DNA from: Mariniblastus fucicola
GTDB lineage: Bacteria > Planctomycetota > Planctomycetia > Pirellulales > Pirellulaceae
NCBI RefSeq assembly: GCF_008087665.1
Contig: NZ_CP042912.1
Coordinates: 1,736,001 to 1,800,000 of the forward strand
DNA: 64,000 nt
Direction: 5' to 3'
Below the pieces are notes generated by a model. The model was not told the origin of the DNA. It made no database searches and was given only the letters and a program-made list of their open reading frames with translations. Positions 42,801 to 53,111 of this stretch are shown here, piece by piece. A program made the translations under genes and the position numbers. Position 1 is the first letter of the stretch, and each line of letters starts with the position of its first letter.

Positions 42801-42908
42801 TGTCTCTCAATCGTCGTTCGTTTGCCGCTGCCCTTGCCATCGCGTGACCGCAAAGGCAGAATGAACACAACAGTCTACTGCGCGGTCAAATTTTTCGAAA
42901 GTTTCCTG

Positions 42909-44351
42909 ATGTCCAACGAAAACCCGTCCACCGAAATGCGAACTGAAACAGACTCCATGGGAGAAGTCCAGGTTCCTCGCGACGCCTATTATGGCGCTCA
43001 GACGCAGCGGGCTGTCGACAACTTTCCCGTTTCTGGCTGGACCATGCCACCGGCGATGATTCGGGCAATGGGCCGGGTCAAGAATGCTTGTGCGATCGCC
43101 AATCGCGACCTTGGGAAACTGACCGGTTCGGGAAAAAATCCGCTAACCGACGCGCAGGTTCAATCTTTGATTGCGGCCACCGAAGAAGTCATCGCTGGCA
43201 AACTGGACAGCGAGTTTCCGATCGATGTTTTCCAGACCGGATCGGGTACGTCAAGCAACATGAACATCAACGAAGTCATTTCGAATCGCGCGATCGAAAT
43301 TGACGGCGGCGACCGGATGGAAGAAACCAAATCGATCCATCCCAACGATCACGTCAACATGGGCCAGAGCACCAACGATACGTTTCCAACCGCGATCCAC
43401 GTGGCCGTTGCGTCCGAAATCGACAACCAGTTGATTCCTGCACTACGCGGTTTGCATCAGGCGTTCGTGGAAAAAGCCAAACAGTGGGACAAGATTATCA
43501 AGATCGGCCGGACTCACCTGATGGACGCCACGCCACTACGCCTGGGGCAGGAGTTCGGTGGATTTGCTCGGCAGATCGAGCTTTCCATTTCTCGCGCTGA
43601 GTCCGCCGTCACCAGTGTGCTTGAACTTCCTGTTGGAGGCACAGCTGTCGGATCTGGAATCAACACGCACCCGGAATTCGGGGCTCGTGTGGCGAAAGTG
43701 CTTGCCGACCAAACGGGCATCGATTTTGTCGAAGCGGTCGATCACTTCGAGGCCAACGCGCAGCGGGATGGACTGGTGGAATGCCACGCGAATTTGAAAG
43801 CGATCGCCTCGACGCTGTTCAATGTTTCCAACAATATCCGCTGGCTCGGGTCCGGTCCGCGCTGCGGTTTCTACGAAGTCGCTTTGCCGACGCGGCAGCC
43901 AGGAAGTTCGATCATGCCCGGGAAAGTGAATCCGGTGATGAGCGAGAGCATGATGCAACTGACGGCTCGCGTGATGGGCAATGACCAGACGATTACCATT
44001 TGCGGCGCGACCGGTGGGCAGTTTCAGCTGAACATCATGATGCCTGTGATGGCTCAGACGACGCTCGAAAGCATTCTGCTGCTGGCCAACGGAACGAAAG
44101 CGTTCAATGAGTTCTGTGTGACCGAGATGAAAGCGAACGAAGAGAAGTGCGAATCGTTTGTTGAGCAGAGCCTGTCCATGTGCACCAGCCTTAACCCGCA
44201 CATCGGGTACGAGAAAGCTGCGAAGCTGGCCAAGGAAGCGTTCGCGTCCGGCAAAACAATTCGCGAGCTGTGCGAAGAGCAAAACATTCTGCCGCCGGAG
44301 ACGCTGAAGGAAGCGCTCGATCCATGGTCGATGACTGAACCACAGGCTTAG
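42909..44351 (+). CDS. fumC: Fumarate hydratase class II
   Basis: 480 residues from the ATG at 42909 (MSNENPSTEMRTETDSMGEV); upstream in-frame sequence belongs to the pdxH shadow. Interconverts fumarate and malate in the TCA cycle. Seen: PRDAYYGAQTQRAVDNFPVSG, GSGTSSNMNINEVI, signature GSSIMPGKVNPV around 331-342, and active-site THLMDATPLRLGQEF. Slightly longer than E. coli FumC (467). Divergent from pdxH. Confidence 0.96.
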   Translation: MSNENPSTEMRTETDSMGEVQVPRDAYYGAQTQRAVDNFPVSGWTMPPAMIRAMGRVKNACAIANRDLGKLTGSGKNPLTDAQVQSLIAATEEVIAGKLDSEFPIDVFQTGSGTSSNMNINEVISNRAIEIDGGDRMEETKSIHPNDHVNMGQSTNDTFPTAIHVAVASEIDNQLIPALRGLHQAFVEKAKQWDKIIKIGRTHLMDATPLRLGQEFGGFARQIELSISRAESAVTSVLELPVGGTAVGSGINTHPEFGARVAKVLADQTGIDFVEAVDHFEANAQRDGLVECHANLKAIASTLFNVSNNIRWLGSGPRCGFYEVALPTRQPGSSIMPGKVNPVMSESMMQLTARVMGNDQTITICGATGGQFQLNIMMPVMAQTTLESILLLANGTKAFNEFCVTEMKANEEKCESFVEQSLSMCTSLNPHIGYEKAAKLAKEAFASGKTIRELCEEQNILPPETLKEALDPWSMTEPQA

Positions 44352-44369
44352 ATTGAAAACGCTGCACAC

Positions 44370-44398
44370 TGCGGTCGCAACCAACCGTCGACCGCAGC
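44370..44398. terminator. Palindrome between convergent fumC and sulfatase genes
   Basis: Perfect 9-bp stem ctgcggtcg / cgaccgcag with an 11-base loop, lying 18 bp past fumC and 14 bp before the sulfatase stop. No T-run, so a factor-dependent or bidirectional transcript end is the likely role. Confidence 0.6.
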
Positions 44399-44411
44399 GA
44401 TTGCCACGGCT

Positions 44412-46388
44412 CTACCGTACCGCCGTCGTTTGCTTCGCGTCGGCGGTGCGATTTTCTTCGTAGGGATCCGTCGTGAATGGCACAAACATTTGCGTCCGGG
44501 CTTCTTCGGATTGATTGCCATCGCCATCCCACGCGAACGCTTGCAGCACCACGCGGAAGACTTTGCGATCGTCGACGACGATGCTGTCCTTTTCGGTCAG
44601 ATGAGAAACCGCCTGTCGAATATCGTATTGCCAGGACACCATCTGTTGGTCGGACGGGAAATCAGTCGTTTCAACATGAGTCCGACTTCGCTGCCACGAT
44701 TGGCCGTTCCAGAAACCGTGCTGCATGTGGCGAATCATGACTTTAATTCTTTTGATGCAACGATCGTCTTCCGCCATGCCACGGACGCAGAATGGAAACT
44801 TTCGATGATCTGTCAGGATCGGACGATGCATCACCGTTACGATTGGATCCATCTTCACGGACCGTGCCGCGAACAGGTCGTCACGAAGTTCTTCCTTCTC
44901 CGATTCCGACAACGAATCGTAAGCGTTGTCCAACTCATACGGATCGGTTGCCAGATCGTAGTACTCGCGCTCGCCACTGCACCACTCCACGTACAGTTTG
45001 TCGTGATAGCGAAGGCCGCTATACATTCCCGGAAGGAAAATTCGTCGGTTCCGTTTGACTTGCCAGTTTTCCAAAACAACTGGCTTCCGCCACGAATCCT
45101 CCGCGTGCGACTTTGGGTCTCGAACCAGATCAACAAACGACTTGCCATCAAGAAAGTCCGGTTTGGGGCACTTGGCCAAATCCAAAATCGTCGGACACAT
45201 GTCGATGTGAGCCAGCAAATGATCGGCCTTGCAAGGCTCCTTTACCTCCGGTCCGGAAACGAACAGCGGCGCCGTCGTTGACATCCGATACGGGTCGAGC
45301 TTGCTCATTAATCGATGGTGCCCCAGTTGATAGCCGTTGTCCGACGTGATCATGAACCACGTGTTTTCGTACATGCCCTTGGCCTTCAGTTCCTTGATCA
45401 TGCGTTGCACAAAATCATCGACTGACTTGACGGCCCTCGCCCGACATTGATGCTCGAAGTGCAACGTCGCAAGCTCTTCAGCCGAATAAGGAGGCGACTG
45501 ACGGTGCGAAGGCTTGTCGAGCATGTCAGGCTCGTCGAAGTCCGGAGTTCGCGGAATCTTCAGGTTTGGCTGCCAGTTCTTGTACTTCTCGTCGTTCACC
45601 ATCTTCGAAAAATCGAGGCCGGAAGGACGATGCGGAGCCAGCGGCGCGTAGTAAAAGAAAAATGGCTGAGCGACTTCTCCAGAGTTCGTTTGCAGCTTTC
45701 GGCGTGTCGCGTGTTGTCGAATCAACGCAATCGCATCGTCAGACTCCTGATCGGTGCGGTAAACATCCAAGCCATTACGCCGGGGAGCGCCTTCCGGGCT
45801 TTCTCGTGTCGTGAAAACGTAAGTCCCCTGATACCTTCCACCGTTGGAGACGTAGAAGTCATCATAGCCATCGGGTTTTTTGAAATCGAAACCGTTGTGA
45901 TGGTACTTGCCCAGCATCATCGTTCGATATCCGCCACGTTTGAGCCACACGCCAAGCTCATCATGATCGTGTCCCTGCCGTTGGAACTCGGTGTAGCCGC
46001 CTCGAAATTTTAGCGACAGTGGCGATTCGGGAATGTTGACGCGAACCCCGGTCCGGTGAGCGTACTGGCCGCGAAACAGTGCGGCTCGCGATGGACCGCA
46101 GAACGGAGTGGTGACGTGCAGGTTGGTGAACGAAACGCTGCGTTTGGCGAGTTCGTTGAATCCGGGATAGAGCTGCAACATCTCATCTGAAAGCAGCGTA
46201 TGGTCGGCGTCGTCCAGATTGATCAGGATGATGTTCGGCCGTGGATCGGGCGGAAGAATTTCGACCGGCGTCGATGAAAGAAACGGTATTGAAGAAGCGA
46301 GCTTTGGGCCTGCTCCGATTCCAAATGACCACAGGCAAGTTCCGACTGCTGCAAATACCAGCAGAGTCACCAGCAGATGTTTCTTCAT
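44412..46388 (-). CDS. Sulfatase (arylsulfatase/iduronate-sulfatase type)
   Basis: 658 residues from the ATG at 46388. A signal peptide or anchor (LLVTLLVFAAVGTCLWSFG) is followed by the alkaline-phosphatase-fold sulfatase core. NIILINLDDADH holds the metal Asp pair and CGPSR at 97-101 is the C-x-P-S-R motif whose Cys becomes formylglycine. MITSDNGYQLGHHRLM gives the second metal site. Extracytoplasmic hydrolysis of sulfate esters is inferred; planctomycetes use many such enzymes on algal polysaccharides. An extra ~130 residues follow the core. Confidence 0.95.
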   Translation of the reverse strand: MKKHLLVTLLVFAAVGTCLWSFGIGAGPKLASSIPFLSSTPVEILPPDPRPNIILINLDDADHTLLSDEMLQLYPGFNELAKRSVSFTNLHVTTPFCGPSRAALFRGQYAHRTGVRVNIPESPLSLKFRGGYTEFQRQGHDHDELGVWLKRGGYRTMMLGKYHHNGFDFKKPDGYDDFYVSNGGRYQGTYVFTTRESPEGAPRRNGLDVYRTDQESDDAIALIRQHATRRKLQTNSGEVAQPFFFYYAPLAPHRPSGLDFSKMVNDEKYKNWQPNLKIPRTPDFDEPDMLDKPSHRQSPPYSAEELATLHFEHQCRARAVKSVDDFVQRMIKELKAKGMYENTWFMITSDNGYQLGHHRLMSKLDPYRMSTTAPLFVSGPEVKEPCKADHLLAHIDMCPTILDLAKCPKPDFLDGKSFVDLVRDPKSHAEDSWRKPVVLENWQVKRNRRIFLPGMYSGLRYHDKLYVEWCSGEREYYDLATDPYELDNAYDSLSESEKEELRDDLFAARSVKMDPIVTVMHRPILTDHRKFPFCVRGMAEDDRCIKRIKVMIRHMQHGFWNGQSWQRSRTHVETTDFPSDQQMVSWQYDIRQAVSHLTEKDSIVVDDRKVFRVVLQAFAWDGDGNQSEEARTQMFVPFTTDPYEENRTADAKQTTAVR

Positions 46389-46453
46389 TGACGCGCCGCG
46401 CTTTCGAATCAGATTGAAGGTCGAGCGGAAACGACCTGTCTGCTAGCAAGCTG

Positions 46454-47281
46454 CTACTTCGTTGCGGTCGTCTCTCCAGACTGGTTATCGGCAGAAGCGG
46501 TCTGATCTATTCCTCGAAACTTCAGAAGGTTGACAACGGGATAGCCCAGCCATTGCTTCTTTGCGGCCTCAATTTTTGCCAAGTCGTCAGTCGAGAGTCC
46601 GTCTATCAGGACATGCGTTGATTTCATCTTCACGCCTTTGGGCACCAAAGCGTTGGCTCCCATTTCGATTTCTACCGAAGTAGGAATCCAGCCCATCTTT
46701 TTGATCGACTCATTCAGACGCAAACGCGCGAACGGAGGAAAGCCGCCGGGGTCTGATGCGCTCAGGCGTGTAAAGATATCCAAAAACTCGCCGTGGATCG
46801 GAAGGTAATTGCTGTCAGTCGGACGCTGTCCTTCGACCTGGTACCGAATCGTCGGGCTTTTCAGCACGATGCGAGAAGTTTCCAGCTCTTCAGTCTCCTC
46901 AAAGACTTCGCTAACGAGAAACTGAAGATCTTTCTTTTGCGAGATGTCGCGGCGCAAGCCATCAACCATCTGCAGCAAACGGTTGTCTGAGATTTCAAGC
47001 CGAATGCTGCGAGCGTGATCAAGCAACGTGACTTTCTTTTGTCGCGAATCGTAAATTTTGGTTTCCAGCACGTTGGGCGGATTCGCAAAATCAACTTTCA
47101 GATCAACGATCAGGTCGTTCTGAAACAGCGTTACGTTTTGCGCAACCGGGAGCTTGGCGTCACCGGCATAGATTGCCGTTTCGATTTTGAATTCCTGACA
47201 AACGGCTGTTGCGTTTGCCCATACCAATGCTGCTGTCATCAAAGCGACCAGTTGAATCGATTTCTGTATCTGCGAAACCAT
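46454..47281 (-). CDS. Secreted hypothetical protein
   Basis: 275 residues from the ATG at 47281, GGAG upstream. Signal peptide ends near ATAVCQE. Beta-rich mature region (FKIETAIYAGDAKLPVAQNV, LIVDLKVDFANPPNVLETKI) followed by helices. I recognise this type only as planctomycete-specific unknown proteins. Sixty-five bases after the sulfatase in the same direction of travel, possibly co-transcribed. Confidence 0.75.
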   Translation of the reverse strand: MVSQIQKSIQLVALMTAALVWANATAVCQEFKIETAIYAGDAKLPVAQNVTLFQNDLIVDLKVDFANPPNVLETKIYDSRQKKVTLLDHARSIRLEISDNRLLQMVDGLRRDISQKKDLQFLVSEVFEETEELETSRIVLKSPTIRYQVEGQRPTDSNYLPIHGEFLDIFTRLSASDPGGFPPFARLRLNESIKKMGWIPTSVEIEMGANALVPKGVKMKSTHVLIDGLSTDDLAKIEAAKKQWLGYPVVNLLKFRGIDQTASADNQSGETTATK

Positions 47282-47361
47282 GTGCCATCTCCACAGGATT
47301 TTTTGCGGAGACTAACGGTTTGGCAGATCAGGGTCCAGCGAAAGTGGTCGCTAGCAGTCGG

Positions 47362-49149
47362 CTATGCAGACTCCTCCGGGCGTCGGAACCCGGCAGCCGA
47401 AAAACCGATCAGGGCAAGTACCATGAACGCCACGACTCCGCCGACAACGTAAGGACCGGTCGTCGAGTTGTCGATCACTTTCATCAGCGAACCATAGGCT
47501 TGAAGAACCGCTCCGGCGACGCCGATCAGCATCAGAACGTTCCAGAACACCATTCGCCCACCCGTCGGTTTGTACTCGCCCAGCAACTGCCGATTGTTCA
47601 TCAGCAGGAAGAACGAGAAGTAGGCAATTGGCAACAAAATGCCGGCAAACGTCGACGCGATGATCAGTAACCAGGTTTGTGATCCGGTACCCCAAACCCA
47701 AACCCAGCTGACGCCGGAAGCAAACGCCAACGCCGCGCCGAACAGGCGATAACCGGTGCTGTCGTAATCACCCAAGATTTCTGCGAAAGCGTAACCGTTG
47801 ATCATCATCAGGATAATGATCGTCGAGAAACCCATGCCCAGGGCACCAAGTCCGAACACCCATTCGGCGGCTCGTTCGCTACCCGTCAGTTTCTCAAGAG
47901 CAGGTTTGAGCGTGATCGCGAGTTGTTTTGCGTTGGGCTTTACGAGCGCGAGCGAAAGTTTTCTTTCTTCTTCCGAGAGATTGGAGACAAATTCAGCCAA
48001 CAGGGCCGAGGTTGCTGCCTTCTGGGCTGTCGCCGTGGCCGCTTCGTCTGCTCCGGTAATCTCGTCGACGCTGTTCAGTTTGGCCATCGCATCGGCGTTA
48101 TCCTGGTTGACCGCGACGTAGCGATCTTTGAGGGCACCGCTGGCCATTCCCAGCAGGTGGCTTTCCTGAACTTCAGCAGCGTCATTGGAAAGGAAACTGG
48201 CGTCGGCTTTCGCGTGGAAAGCATGCGCCGAAGCGATAACAATGCAGGTCGTTACGAGGATGTACGGAATCGCCATCGCGGTGATCAGTTCCCATCGAGC
48301 GAATCCACGGAAGTTCTTGTCCCAGCCTCGCGAGATCATCGAATACGGCAACAGGAAAGTCATGTTCAGACCAACCGCGGTGGCCGTCACACCGATCATG
48401 ATGCTCTGCTGTTTATCAATGATTCGTGTTTCGTAAAACGATCTGGCTTCTCCGTCGAGTCCAACCAGCATGTTCTGGATTTCAGGGCTGGCTTGTCCCC
48501 ACTGCATAAAGTTCGGGATGAACCCCTGAGCGATCTCCGCCCAGTTGACCGCGCCGTCGCGAGCCAGAACGTAGGCAACTGCGACAAAGCAGAGGACTAC
48601 CATGCCGATGATCGCTTTCAACATCAGGTCGAAAATCTTGAACATCGTTCCGGGGCGGAAACTGAAGAAGGCTGCTGCCAGAGCGACCGCGCCAATGATC
48701 AGCGAAATCGTGAGTTTGGATTCCGGGATCGAAGCATCCAAACCGGGGAACAGCGAATCGTTGAGAGCCGAATAGGACAGGCTGAACTGCGGCAAAATGA
48801 AAATCATGTTTGCCAGAATCGTTGCGGTAACCCAGCCGACTCCAAGGACCGGGTTCACGTATTCGTTGATCGCAGCATAGGGACGCATCCGCGTGGAAAG
48901 CGAAATGTAGCTGATCGCCGAAAGCATAATGACGCCGATGACGATCGCCACGAGCTGCAACCAGAGCATGCTCGTGCCGGCAAGCATTCCCAGATAAAGT
49001 GCTCCGCCGAGTGAGCCGCCGCCGAGCGTGATCGCGCTTTGCAACCATCCGGGACCGGAAAGTCGAAGCCAGGCTCCCAACGTTGCGGTTGGGCCTTTTG
49101 CCTGGGCTGCAGTCAGAATTTCACGGTCGCGAAATGTATTGTTGCTCAT
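47362..49149 (-). CDS. NRAMP-like divalent metal transporter, altered site
   Basis: 595 residues from the ATG at 49149. NRAMP-like architecture with about 11 TM helices, beginning SGPGWLQSAITLGGGSLGG. Where canonical NRAMPs have DPGN the protein has GGGS (43-46), and TM6 has LLPY (267-269) where the MPH metal motif is expected. A cytoplasmic/periplasmic insertion rich in Ala/Glu (about 320-400) is unusual. It may transport a different ion or have lost proton coupling. Family membership is clear, the substrate is not. Confidence 0.85.
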   Translation of the reverse strand: MSNNTFRDREILTAAQAKGPTATLGAWLRLSGPGWLQSAITLGGGSLGGALYLGMLAGTSMLWLQLVAIVIGVIMLSAISYISLSTRMRPYAAINEYVNPVLGVGWVTATILANMIFILPQFSLSYSALNDSLFPGLDASIPESKLTISLIIGAVALAAAFFSFRPGTMFKIFDLMLKAIIGMVVLCFVAVAYVLARDGAVNWAEIAQGFIPNFMQWGQASPEIQNMLVGLDGEARSFYETRIIDKQQSIMIGVTATAVGLNMTFLLPYSMISRGWDKNFRGFARWELITAMAIPYILVTTCIVIASAHAFHAKADASFLSNDAAEVQESHLLGMASGALKDRYVAVNQDNADAMAKLNSVDEITGADEAATATAQKAATSALLAEFVSNLSEEERKLSLALVKPNAKQLAITLKPALEKLTGSERAAEWVFGLGALGMGFSTIIILMMINGYAFAEILGDYDSTGYRLFGAALAFASGVSWVWVWGTGSQTWLLIIASTFAGILLPIAYFSFFLLMNNRQLLGEYKPTGGRMVFWNVLMLIGVAGAVLQAYGSLMKVIDNSTTGPYVVGGVVAFMVLALIGFSAAGFRRPEESA

Positions 49150-49210
49150 TGTTCAAAATTGGTGGTCAAGAGGCAGAAGTCTGTCGCACTATCTTAAACA
49201 AAATGAACAG

Positions 49211-50299
49211 CTATTCGATGCCCTTGTCGGCCAGATATCTTTCAACATCCAACGCCGCCATGCAGCCTGTACCGGCTGAAGTGATTGCCTGACGATAGTA
49301 GTCATCGGCCACGTCACCGGCCGCAAAAACGCCTTCGACGCTGGTATTGGTGCGAAACGCCTTGCTCCACTGGATATATCCCTTATCGTTCATCTCCAGT
49401 TTGCCGGACAGGAACCCTGTGTTTGGCGTGTGGCCGATCGCGACGAACATGCCGCCGACTTCCAAATCGGAGATACTGTCGTCTTTGGTGCTTTTGATTT
49501 TCAGGCCGTTGACCAGATCTCCATCGCCAACAACTTCCTCGACCACAGAGTTCCACAGGATCTCGATCTTCGGATGGTTCATCGCTCGTTCGGCCATGAT
49601 CTTCGAGGCACGCATTTCGTCGCGACGAATGATCATGTAAACCTTGACGGCCGTTTTCAGGTTCGCAAGATACGTCGCCTCTTCGACAGCCGAGTCTCCG
49701 CCGCCGACTACGGCCAGCGGTTTGTTCCAGAAAAGTGGAAGTGCTCCATCGCAAACCGCACAGGCACTGACGCCTTTATTTTTGTAGGCTTCTTCGGACG
49801 GCAATCCAAGATAGTTCGCGCGTGCTCCGGTGGCGATGATGATTGAATGAGTCTCAATCGGATCACCGTTGGCTGGGATGACTTTCATTGGGCTGGAACC
49901 GAAATCGACATCGACAATGTCATCGCTGACGACGCGCGTATCGAAGTTCAACGCCTGCTGCTTCATCAGCTCCATCAACTCGGTGCCCTGAACGGCATAG
50001 TGGGGCTGGATGTCCGCAAGGCTTTCGCGTTTCTTTTTTTCGCGAAGATGATTCGGAATCGAAGGCAAGTTCCAGTGGCGGTCCTTGTCGACTGCACTTT
50101 CGACAAAGGCACGGACGTTGCCGAATGGAAAACCAGGATAGTTTTCGACTTCGGTGGTGTACGCCAACTGACCCAGCGGAATCATCTCCGGCTTGACCGT
50201 GCCCTCAAACAAAAGCGGATCGAGATTCGCACGCGCGGCGTAAATTGCTGCTGACCAACCCGCAGGACCACTTCCGATAATGACGACTTTTTCTGACAC
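49211..50299 (-). CDS. trxB: Thioredoxin reductase, long form
   Basis: 362 residues from a GTG at 50299 with AAGGAG six bases upstream. FAD site [25 protein letters not shown] site [16 protein letters not shown], redox pair CAVC at 180-183 and C-terminal [16 protein letters not shown]. Reduces thioredoxin with NADPH. It is about 44 residues longer than E. coli TrxB because of an insertion at about 61-104 ([20 protein letters not shown] ...), between the FAD-binding start and the normal EL(M)xxMxxQA helix. Confidence 0.95.
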   Translation of the reverse strand: MSEKVVIIGSGPAGWSAAIYAARANLDPLLFEGTVKPEMIPLGQLAYTTEVENYPGFPFGNVRAFVESAVDKDRHWNLPSIPNHLREKKKRESLADIQPHYAVQGTELMELMKQQALNFDTRVVSDDIVDVDFGSSPMKVIPANGDPIETHSIIIATGARANYLGLPSEEAYKNKGVSACAVCDGALPLFWNKPLAVVGGGDSAVEEATYLANLKTAVKVYMIIRRDEMRASKIMAERAMNHPKIEILWNSVVEEVVGDGDLVNGLKIKSTKDDSISDLEVGGMFVAIGHTPNTGFLSGKLEMNDKGYIQWSKAFRTNTSVEGVFAAGDVADDYYRQAITSAGTGCMAALDVERYLADKGIE

Positions 50300-50409
50300 G
50301 ATATCTCCTTGGATACAACGGCTCGCCGGAAAAAAGACCGTGGCGAACGAGCCGCAAATTGTATAACTTGTGCCACCTTTCGACGACCCGTCAGCCGGAT
50401 CCTTACGTG

Positions 50410-51312
50410 ATGAAAAGAAGCGCCGCGATCCTTGGCCCTACGCCGCCATTTCTGCGCTGGACGATCGTTGTGCCTTGCCCGTTCCGCGACGCGGATGCGA
50501 AAAATCTGACCGATGCCGCGTTTCGGGAACTGCGAAGTCTGCGGGCGGTCGCGGTCGGCGAATTGGAGCGGCGAATTGTGGACGGCGTTTGTCTTCATCC
50601 GGACGCGGATTCGAACCGGCCCGGTGAAGCCCTCGGGTTTCCAGTGGAAGAAGTCTACGCCGCGTACGGCGGAAAAAAAGAAGCCGATGCGGCGTGTTTG
50701 CGTTGTCCCGCCAATGTGCCGGTCGCGTCCAGCGAACTCGATGGCGAAGTTGAATTTTCCAAAGCCGGTTGTTTTGGTTGGCTGCCGTTCGGAAACGACG
50801 ACGGTGCATCCGGGTTCATGGCGTTGATGGAGTGCGAGGGATCGGGGCGCGAAACGCAAGGCCTTTCGATCGTCGATCAATTCGAGGCTGCGTTTTTGTC
50901 GCAGGAAGATTCAGGCCTGTTTCCGACGACGTCGCCGCGGTGGTTTGGCGTGTGGAGCCAGGGCAAATTCACGAAACAACAGTTAGTGTGGCTCGATCGA
51001 GTCTGTCAGCAAATCGATTCCGCTTCGATCGCCTGGCAACGGTTGGCCCGTGCGGTTCGCGTTTCAATAGAACACGATTTGGAGTTTCGCGTTGATCTGA
51101 CTCCGGCGGGAAGCTCCGATGGAGTCTGTTGGCACGTCGAATCCTGCTGTTCCTGTTGCGGAGCGAGCGATCCTGAAGCTCTGTGCAAAGTTTGCGGAAC
51201 GAAGGCGGCTCCACTTCGGGCTCGAAAAACCAGAGTGCTTGGGCTGCGACCCTACTTGAAGCTGGTGGCAATCTTTGGCGCTGAAGAGACAAAACGGCTG
51301 TGCGAGAAATGA
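50410..51312 (+). CDS. Hypothetical protein with zinc-ribbon-like motifs
   Basis: 300 residues from the ATG at 50410; a GTG three bases earlier is possible. CLRCPANVP around residue 96 and [18 protein letters not shown] near 258 contain CxxC-like pairs that could hold zinc. The N-terminus ([20 protein letters not shown]) and the centre ([20 protein letters not shown]) match no family I know. No signal peptide. Probably cytoplasmic, function unknown. Confidence 0.72.
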   Translation: MKRSAAILGPTPPFLRWTIVVPCPFRDADAKNLTDAAFRELRSLRAVAVGELERRIVDGVCLHPDADSNRPGEALGFPVEEVYAAYGGKKEADAACLRCPANVPVASSELDGEVEFSKAGCFGWLPFGNDDGASGFMALMECEGSGRETQGLSIVDQFEAAFLSQEDSGLFPTTSPRWFGVWSQGKFTKQQLVWLDRVCQQIDSASIAWQRLARAVRVSIEHDLEFRVDLTPAGSSDGVCWHVESCCSCCGASDPEALCKVCGTKAAPLRARKTRVLGLRPYLKLVAIFGAEETKRLCEK

Positions 51313-51379
51313 TCGCGGGCTGGATCTGAGGATCAGTGGTTCTTGCGTCAAAACGGACAGAAACCATCCGTAAGGCAGA

Positions 51380-51865
51380 CTACTCGCCGCCTGGCGGCTC
51401 TTCGTTTTCTTCTTTTTGTTGCGCCAGTTTGTTCCGCTGACGAACGTACTCGTCAACCAACGCTTTCCGCGCTTTGTCGTCTTTGCGAGCGATCTCGTTG
51501 ATGCCTACGGAAAAGAAATCGAACATCGCAATGCCGAGGATTCCGACCAGCATCAACAGAATGATACTGATGAAAATCGCGAGAGTTCGAAGTTCGTCCA
51601 CAAAAGAAATTCCGGCCAGCATGATGCCTTGCGATGCAATCAGCGAACTGGCGATCGCACGACGGCGATACTTTCGCGATTCGAACTGAAGTTCACTGGC
51701 CGTATGCGGTGCCTCAAAAATGTCATCCAGCTGTCGCTTGTGTGCAAAAAGTGAAACGATGCCGCCAGCGACTGAGCCAAGTCCCAACAGCAGTGCGATG
51801 TTCTTGACGTTTTGGCTGAAACCGATGATCGGTTCAAACACTTCAAAGAACACTTCAAAATTCAT
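51380..51865 (-). CDS. Small membrane protein, three to four TM
   Basis: 161 residues from the ATG at 51865. TM segments NIALLLGLGSVAGGIVSLFA, then SLIASQGIMLAGISF and LAIFISIILLMLVGILGIAM, with a charged cytoplasmic tail (RKDDKARKALVDEYVRQRNK). No family recognised. Twenty-four bases after the M28 peptidase gene in the same orientation, so possibly one transcript. Confidence 0.75.
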   Translation of the reverse strand: MNFEVFFEVFEPIIGFSQNVKNIALLLGLGSVAGGIVSLFAHKRQLDDIFEAPHTASELQFESRKYRRRAIASSLIASQGIMLAGISFVDELRTLAIFISIILLMLVGILGIAMFDFFSVGINEIARKDDKARKALVDEYVRQRNKLAQQKEENEEPPGGE

Positions 51866-51889
51866 CTCTGGCCTCGTCCTCGTGGTTGG

Positions 51890-52969
51890 CTATCTTCGAT
51901 TCGCAGTGCGAGATTTCTTCTTTTCGTTTTTCTCGTAAAGCGTCTGCATCCGCCGCGTCCATTCGAGCATCACGATACCGACTTTGCCCAGCGACTCAGC
52001 GCTGCAATTCTCGACGCTGTCCTGCGTCGTATGCCAATAGCGATTTCGCATCCCTGGCTTGGGATAGTCAAAGTCAATGATGTCGCAGGTCGGAATTTTC
52101 GCGATCTCATTGAGCGGCAAGTGATCGTCCTTGATTGTATGCCCTTTTGACGCTCGAAACTCGCGAACTTTCAGATCTTTGGCGATAGACCAGATCATTT
52201 TGGTCAAATTCCTCGCCATGTTGTAGCTGTTGACTTCCATTTTCAACTGCAAGCTTTTGTCACCGATCATGTCGACCAAAACCGCATAGTCGTATTTGAC
52301 GTCCCAGTTTCCCGCGGCGTATTGCCTGGCGAAATGTAGAGAGCCCAGAAACATTGGGTCACGGCGTGCGACGAAAACGAATTCTTCGCCGTCGAAGAAT
52401 ACAAAATCAAAGCCAACCGGGCCGTCCTGATTTTGCATATGCCGACCAAGCTCGCAAAGGAAAGCGGCTCCGGACGCTCCGTCGTTGGCACCGATAAACA
52501 CGCCCTGCGGATTGACCGGATCGCTGTCAGGGAACGGGCGCGTGTCGTAATGACAACAGATCATCAGTCGTTTGGTCCGCTCCGGATGCCACCGCACGAT
52601 CAAGTTCGAAAGCGTCGCCGGTTGGCCCGTCCGCGGATCGTTGACTTCAAAATTCTGATAGCCGACCATCGCACCCAAAGCTTCGAAGTGCTTTTGCAGC
52701 ATCGCCTGCTGAGTCGCCATGCCCTCCGACGTGCTCTTGCGAGGGCCAATGTCACAAATGGCTTTCAAGTGATTGAAAGCGAAATCTTTGTTAAAGTCCG
52801 CGCCAGCGTCCGCGATCCGCGATTCCGGCGGCACGTCCTGTTTGGCCGGATTGGTCGCAGGCTCGTTTTTTGTCTGCCGCGCAGCGTTCGCAGTCGGTTG
52901 TTGAGCGAACAGCACTGCGGGTAGGCTCAGCAGCAAGACGCAGAACAGTATTTGAATTTTCGCAGACAT
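51890..52969 (-). CDS. M28-family peptidase (aminopeptidase/QC-like), secreted
   Basis: 359 residues from the ATG at 52969 with AAGGAT upstream. Signal peptide near VLFAQQ. Zinc ligands: His/Asp in LMICCHYDTRPFPD, Asp in IGANDGASGAAFL, Glu pair in FFDGEEFVF, Asp in VLVDMIGDK and final His in RYWHTTQDSVEN. The extra DPMFLGSLHFARQYA loop resembles the glutaminyl cyclase-like branch, so it may be a cyclotransferase rather than a peptidase. Acts outside the cytoplasm. Confidence 0.92.
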   Translation of the reverse strand: MSAKIQILFCVLLLSLPAVLFAQQPTANAARQTKNEPATNPAKQDVPPESRIADAGADFNKDFAFNHLKAICDIGPRKSTSEGMATQQAMLQKHFEALGAMVGYQNFEVNDPRTGQPATLSNLIVRWHPERTKRLMICCHYDTRPFPDSDPVNPQGVFIGANDGASGAAFLCELGRHMQNQDGPVGFDFVFFDGEEFVFVARRDPMFLGSLHFARQYAAGNWDVKYDYAVLVDMIGDKSLQLKMEVNSYNMARNLTKMIWSIAKDLKVREFRASKGHTIKDDHLPLNEIAKIPTCDIIDFDYPKPGMRNRYWHTTQDSVENCSAESLGKVGIVMLEWTRRMQTLYEKNEKKKSRTANRR

Positions 52970-53111
52970 TTCTATCCTTGTTGAGACTCGCACCGTCGAA
53001 ATTGTCGGCCATACCGGCTCGCATTCCATTGCACAGTCAGGGAGTCAACATTGTAATGGATTGCAGCGGAAAACCGAATTCTGATCCATTTCACGTTTCC
53101 AGTTGAATCCC

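Noticed and set aside
50600-50630. tRNA-like 'gattcgaacc' match
   Set aside because: Only the T-arm consensus occurs; no acceptor or anticodon stems, and it lies inside a coding frame.
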